Of a DNA stretch of 64,000 nucleotides, positions 62,570 to 64,000 are shown one piece after another. The notes under the pieces were generated by a model. It had not been told where the DNA came from. It searched no databases and was given only the letters and a program-made list of their open reading frames with translations. Position numbers and translations under genes: made by a program. The stretch covers positions 1 to 64,000 of the forward strand of contig JAOZQY010000005.1 of NCBI GenBank assembly GCA_029931975.1. Reading direction: 5' to 3'. This DNA comes from Bacteroidales bacterium (GTDB lineage: Bacteria; Bacteroidota; Bacteroidia; Bacteroidales; GCA-2748055). Numbering within the stretch: the first letter of the stretch is position 1; each line of letters begins with the position of its first letter.

Positions 62570-63167
62570 CTATTTTAGTTTGTAACAATCAATGGCATTC
62601 TGATATAATATTTTTTCTCGCTCTGACTTCTCCAGAGGCTCAATAAATTTCGTGACAATCTCAATCACATCGTCATATTCACCTGCCAGCCTGCAGACAG
62701 GCCAATCGCTCCCCACCATAATCCGCTCAGGTCCGAATGCCCTTAGTACTACTTGCATATAGGGCACAAAATCCTCCTGCTTCCAGTTGTGCAATCCCCT
62801 TTTTAAATTCGGGTTGCAACATAAAATTATCATCCGCCTCATCATGAATCACATGCCTTACCCCCACCAGTTTTGGATGAACAGCAAATTCTTTCAACTC
62901 TTGTCCCAGCTTCGGGGAGCAAAGATCAACCCAGCCAACCACACCTTTGATAAAAGGGTTCGCTACTGCCTGTCCCAACAACCAGCGCGTCTCCTCTATA
63001 CTCTGATTTGTCTGAACCACCACAGTTCCTTTGACCCTGGCCTTCTGAAGTTCAGGTTCCAGATTGGCCGGAAGGTAATCCCGCTTCAGTACAGACATGG
63101 TGTGGTCCATCCATCCATACTCTTCTGGCTTGTACTTCCAGAGGTGGTGATGTGCATCGATCATCAT
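62570..63167 (-). pseudogene. Amidohydrolase, probable L-fucono-1,5-lactonase, with internal deletion and frameshift
   Basis: From ATG 63167 the frame encodes MIDAHHHLWKYKPEEYGWMD, the metal-binding H-x-H start of the family, up to DDNFMLQPEFKKGIAQLE, then drifts out of homology to a stop. Another frame resumes with WKQEDFVPYMQVVLRAFGPE and IMVGSDWPVCRL to 62570, the C-terminal end with the conserved metal/catalytic Asp. About 100 residues between them are missing, including further metal ligands. The break lies near 62780-62790. Intact relatives of about 280 residues hydrolyse L-fuconolactone. The start overlaps the stop of the mutarotase gene (TAATG), indicating translational coupling. Confidence 0.8.
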
Positions 63168-63544
63168 TACAATCTGTCCAGCTTGTAGATTCGCTCCATC
63201 AACTGCCACTTCTCATCGGCTCTGGCTTCAGAAGAGGTCTTCTGAAAGCGGGAGACAAAGGCCTCCCACTCCGATTGGCGGGGCTTCCCTGCCAGTTCTT
63301 TCATGTCACGATCGTGATCAAATTCCGGGATGGTATCCATAATCATGAACAGATGATTTCCCAGAATGTAAATCTCCATATCGATAATACCAACTTCGAT
63401 CATCCCCCGGGTAATCTCCGGCCAGGAATTTCCTTGTGCATGCACTTTCTTATACTCCTTAATCAGTTGTGGATCATCCTCCAGGTTCAGTGTCTTGCAA
63501 TAGCGCTTGTAGCAAGTGTAGTCTCTTTTTGAAATAACGGTCAT
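63167..63544 (-). CDS. L-rhamnose mutarotase family protein (L-fucose context)
   Basis: 125 residues from the ATG at 63544; a longer opening to 63592 adds 16 unneeded residues. It belongs to the RhaM family (PF05336-like), ferredoxin-like fold: KKVHAQGNSWPEITRGMIEV (about 32-51) with the catalytic His, MEIYILGNHLFMIMDT and the C-terminal KWQLMERIYKLDRL. RhaM interconverts alpha and beta anomers of deoxy-sugars such as rhamnose; Bacteroidota members of this subgroup often accompany L-fucose genes. It is the first and only intact gene of the unit, whose next genes (lactonase, FucP, reductase/fucosidase, sulfatase) are all broken. The stop shares a base with the following start codon. Confidence 0.82.
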   Translation of the reverse strand: MTVISKRDYTCYKRYCKTLNLEDDPQLIKEYKKVHAQGNSWPEITRGMIEVGIIDMEIYILGNHLFMIMDTIPEFDHDRDMKELAGKPRQSEWEAFVSRFQKTSSEARADEKWQLMERIYKLDRL

Positions 63545-63622
63545 TTGAAATATATATTTATATCGACAAATCAGGCATTTGAAGATAATCAAAAAAAGGA
63601 GGCTGAGTAAATTGTTTCAGTA

Positions 63623-63758
63623 TTGAAAAAGCCACGGAACAGATATATCAATAAGGCCATTGATTTCTATAATAAGCTTCAAAAAGAGCCACAACAAGTT
63701 AAAGGGAGATTCCATAAATATTCTTCGGGATTTTGAGGAGATCGATTATGGAGCTTAA
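63623..63758 (+). pseudogene. Remnant of a MazE-like antitoxin
   Basis: The first frame (from TTG 63623) reads KKPRNRYINKAIDFYNKLQK, which resembles the ribbon-helix-helix start of MazEF-type antitoxins. A different frame (63711-63758) gives SINILRDFEEIDYGA and a stop, a typical antitoxin C-terminus that overlaps the toxin start by 11 nt. The middle of the protein is missing and the frame changes, so the gene is broken. An AAGGAGG at 63596-63602 may be the old ribosome binding site. Confidence 0.6.
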
Positions 63759-63926
63759 ACAATTTGATATCTGGCTGGCAGATCTGAAGCAGGACTGTGA
63801 TATACAAGTTGATCAATTTAGGGCAATTGACAACAAACGCCTGATAAAAAAGATCGGTGAGCTACCCTATGCATCTATAAAGACCACCATGAGAACCTGA
63901 AAATCATATTGGACCTGGATAATTAG
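63748..63926 (+). pseudogene. Remnant of a MazF-like toxin
   Basis: ATG 63748 starts MELKQFDIWLADL, the opening strand of MazF/PemK endoribonucleases. It jumps directly to IQVDQFRAIDNKRLIKKIGE, the C-terminal part of the family (V.Q.RAID..RL.KKIG.L), without the central strands that carry the RNA-cleaving Arg and Thr. The frame then stops at 63900, while another frame continues with HENLKIILDLDN and TAG at 63926, a normal MazF end. There are thus an internal deletion and a later frameshift, and no active toxin. It overlaps by 4 nt the end of the minus-strand gene to its right. Confidence 0.62.
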
Positions 63927-64000
63927 TCAATGGCCTCCATTCGGAAACGCTCCAGTTCAGCCGTTGTATGGGCCTTCTCCATGATCAGCTCCAAATTACG
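63923..64000 (-). CDS. Partial gene, C-terminal 25 residues, unknown
   Basis: A minus-strand frame open to the window edge encodes the last 25 residues of a protein, ending LERFRMEAID and a TAA at 63925-63923. It is charged and probably helical. Too short to assign a family. Its end overlaps the toxin remnant. Confidence 0.4.
   Translation of the reverse strand, partial: RNLELIMEKAHTTAELERFRMEAID

Noticed and set aside
1-64000. tRNA, rRNA, riboswitch, CRISPR array or insertion sequence
   Set aside because: No intergenic region is large or structured enough to show one by eye; gaps between genes are under about 220 nt, and no transposase or integrase was seen.

Overview
The window looks like a chromosome segment from a member of the Bacteroidota, probably an anaerobic or marine polysaccharide degrader of the Bacteroidales/Marinilabiliales type. 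Supporting signs: a short primary sigma factor without region 1.1; several TAnnTTTG -7 promoter elements with little use of Shine-Dalgarno sites; a type IX secretion C-terminal domain; TonB receptors and DUF5686 proteins with carboxypeptidase-like N-terminal domains; and many Gfo/Idh/MocA, SDR and LacI genes for sugar-acid metabolism. No tRNA, rRNA, CRISPR array, prophage or insertion sequence was recognised.

Layout. 0.1-9.5 kb: a truncated membrane-protein remnant, a GH127-like enzyme, a DUF1846 protein, a membrane protein, a type IX-secreted CotH-like kinase and a U32 peptidase/RNA hydroxylase. 9.5-16.1 kb: two divergent small-molecule units, MFS-ROK-Gfo/Idh on the minus strand and Gfo/Idh-PIG-L-(5'-truncated NIPSNAP) on the plus strand. 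16.2-26.8 kb: mostly housekeeping and signalling, with a secreted caspase, an adenylate cyclase/HD protein with a substituted metal residue, an EEP nuclease, uvrB, rpoD, a DegQ-type protease, dapF, a flavodoxin and a small NUMOD-like protein. 26.9-35.5 kb: a hexuronate locus, with lacI-SDR(uxuB-like)-larA homologue-pdxB-gnd on one strand and uxaE-uxaC divergent, and a candidate operator between them. 35.5-43.1 kb: surface proteins, including a Cys-rich small protein next to a TonB receptor with an HMA metal domain. 43.2-59.0 kb: unsaturated-uronate and xylose catabolism (lacI-kduI-kduD-DUF4861-dctPQM; NUDIX regulator-xylB-xylA-xylE-lactonase; kdgK with an Nramp-like transporter). 59.1-63.5 kb: a decayed fucan/L-fucose operon. 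63.6-63.9 kb: a decayed MazEF-type toxin-antitoxin pair.

How the genes fit together. UxaC, UxaE and the SDR take glucuronate and galacturonate through fructuronate to mannonate. KduI and KduD take the unsaturated uronates released by polysaccharide lyases to 2-keto-3-deoxygluconate (KDG). Both routes meet at KdgK. Mannonate dehydratase and KDPG aldolase are not in this window. A nearly identical 20-bp palindromic site lies in front of the lacI of the kdu cluster and in front of kdgK, about 16 kb away, which suggests one regulon. kdgK appears co-transcribed with an Nramp-fold protein that lacks the metal-binding signature, a candidate for an undescribed sugar-acid transporter.

The most unusual feature is the 3' end. 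Four consecutive genes for sulfated-fucan/L-fucose use are broken in four different ways (internal deletion, gene fusion, one-base frameshift, internal deletion with frameshift), while the first gene of the operon, a mutarotase, is intact. This suggests recent relaxed selection and deletion-driven gene loss, or else systematic assembly error.
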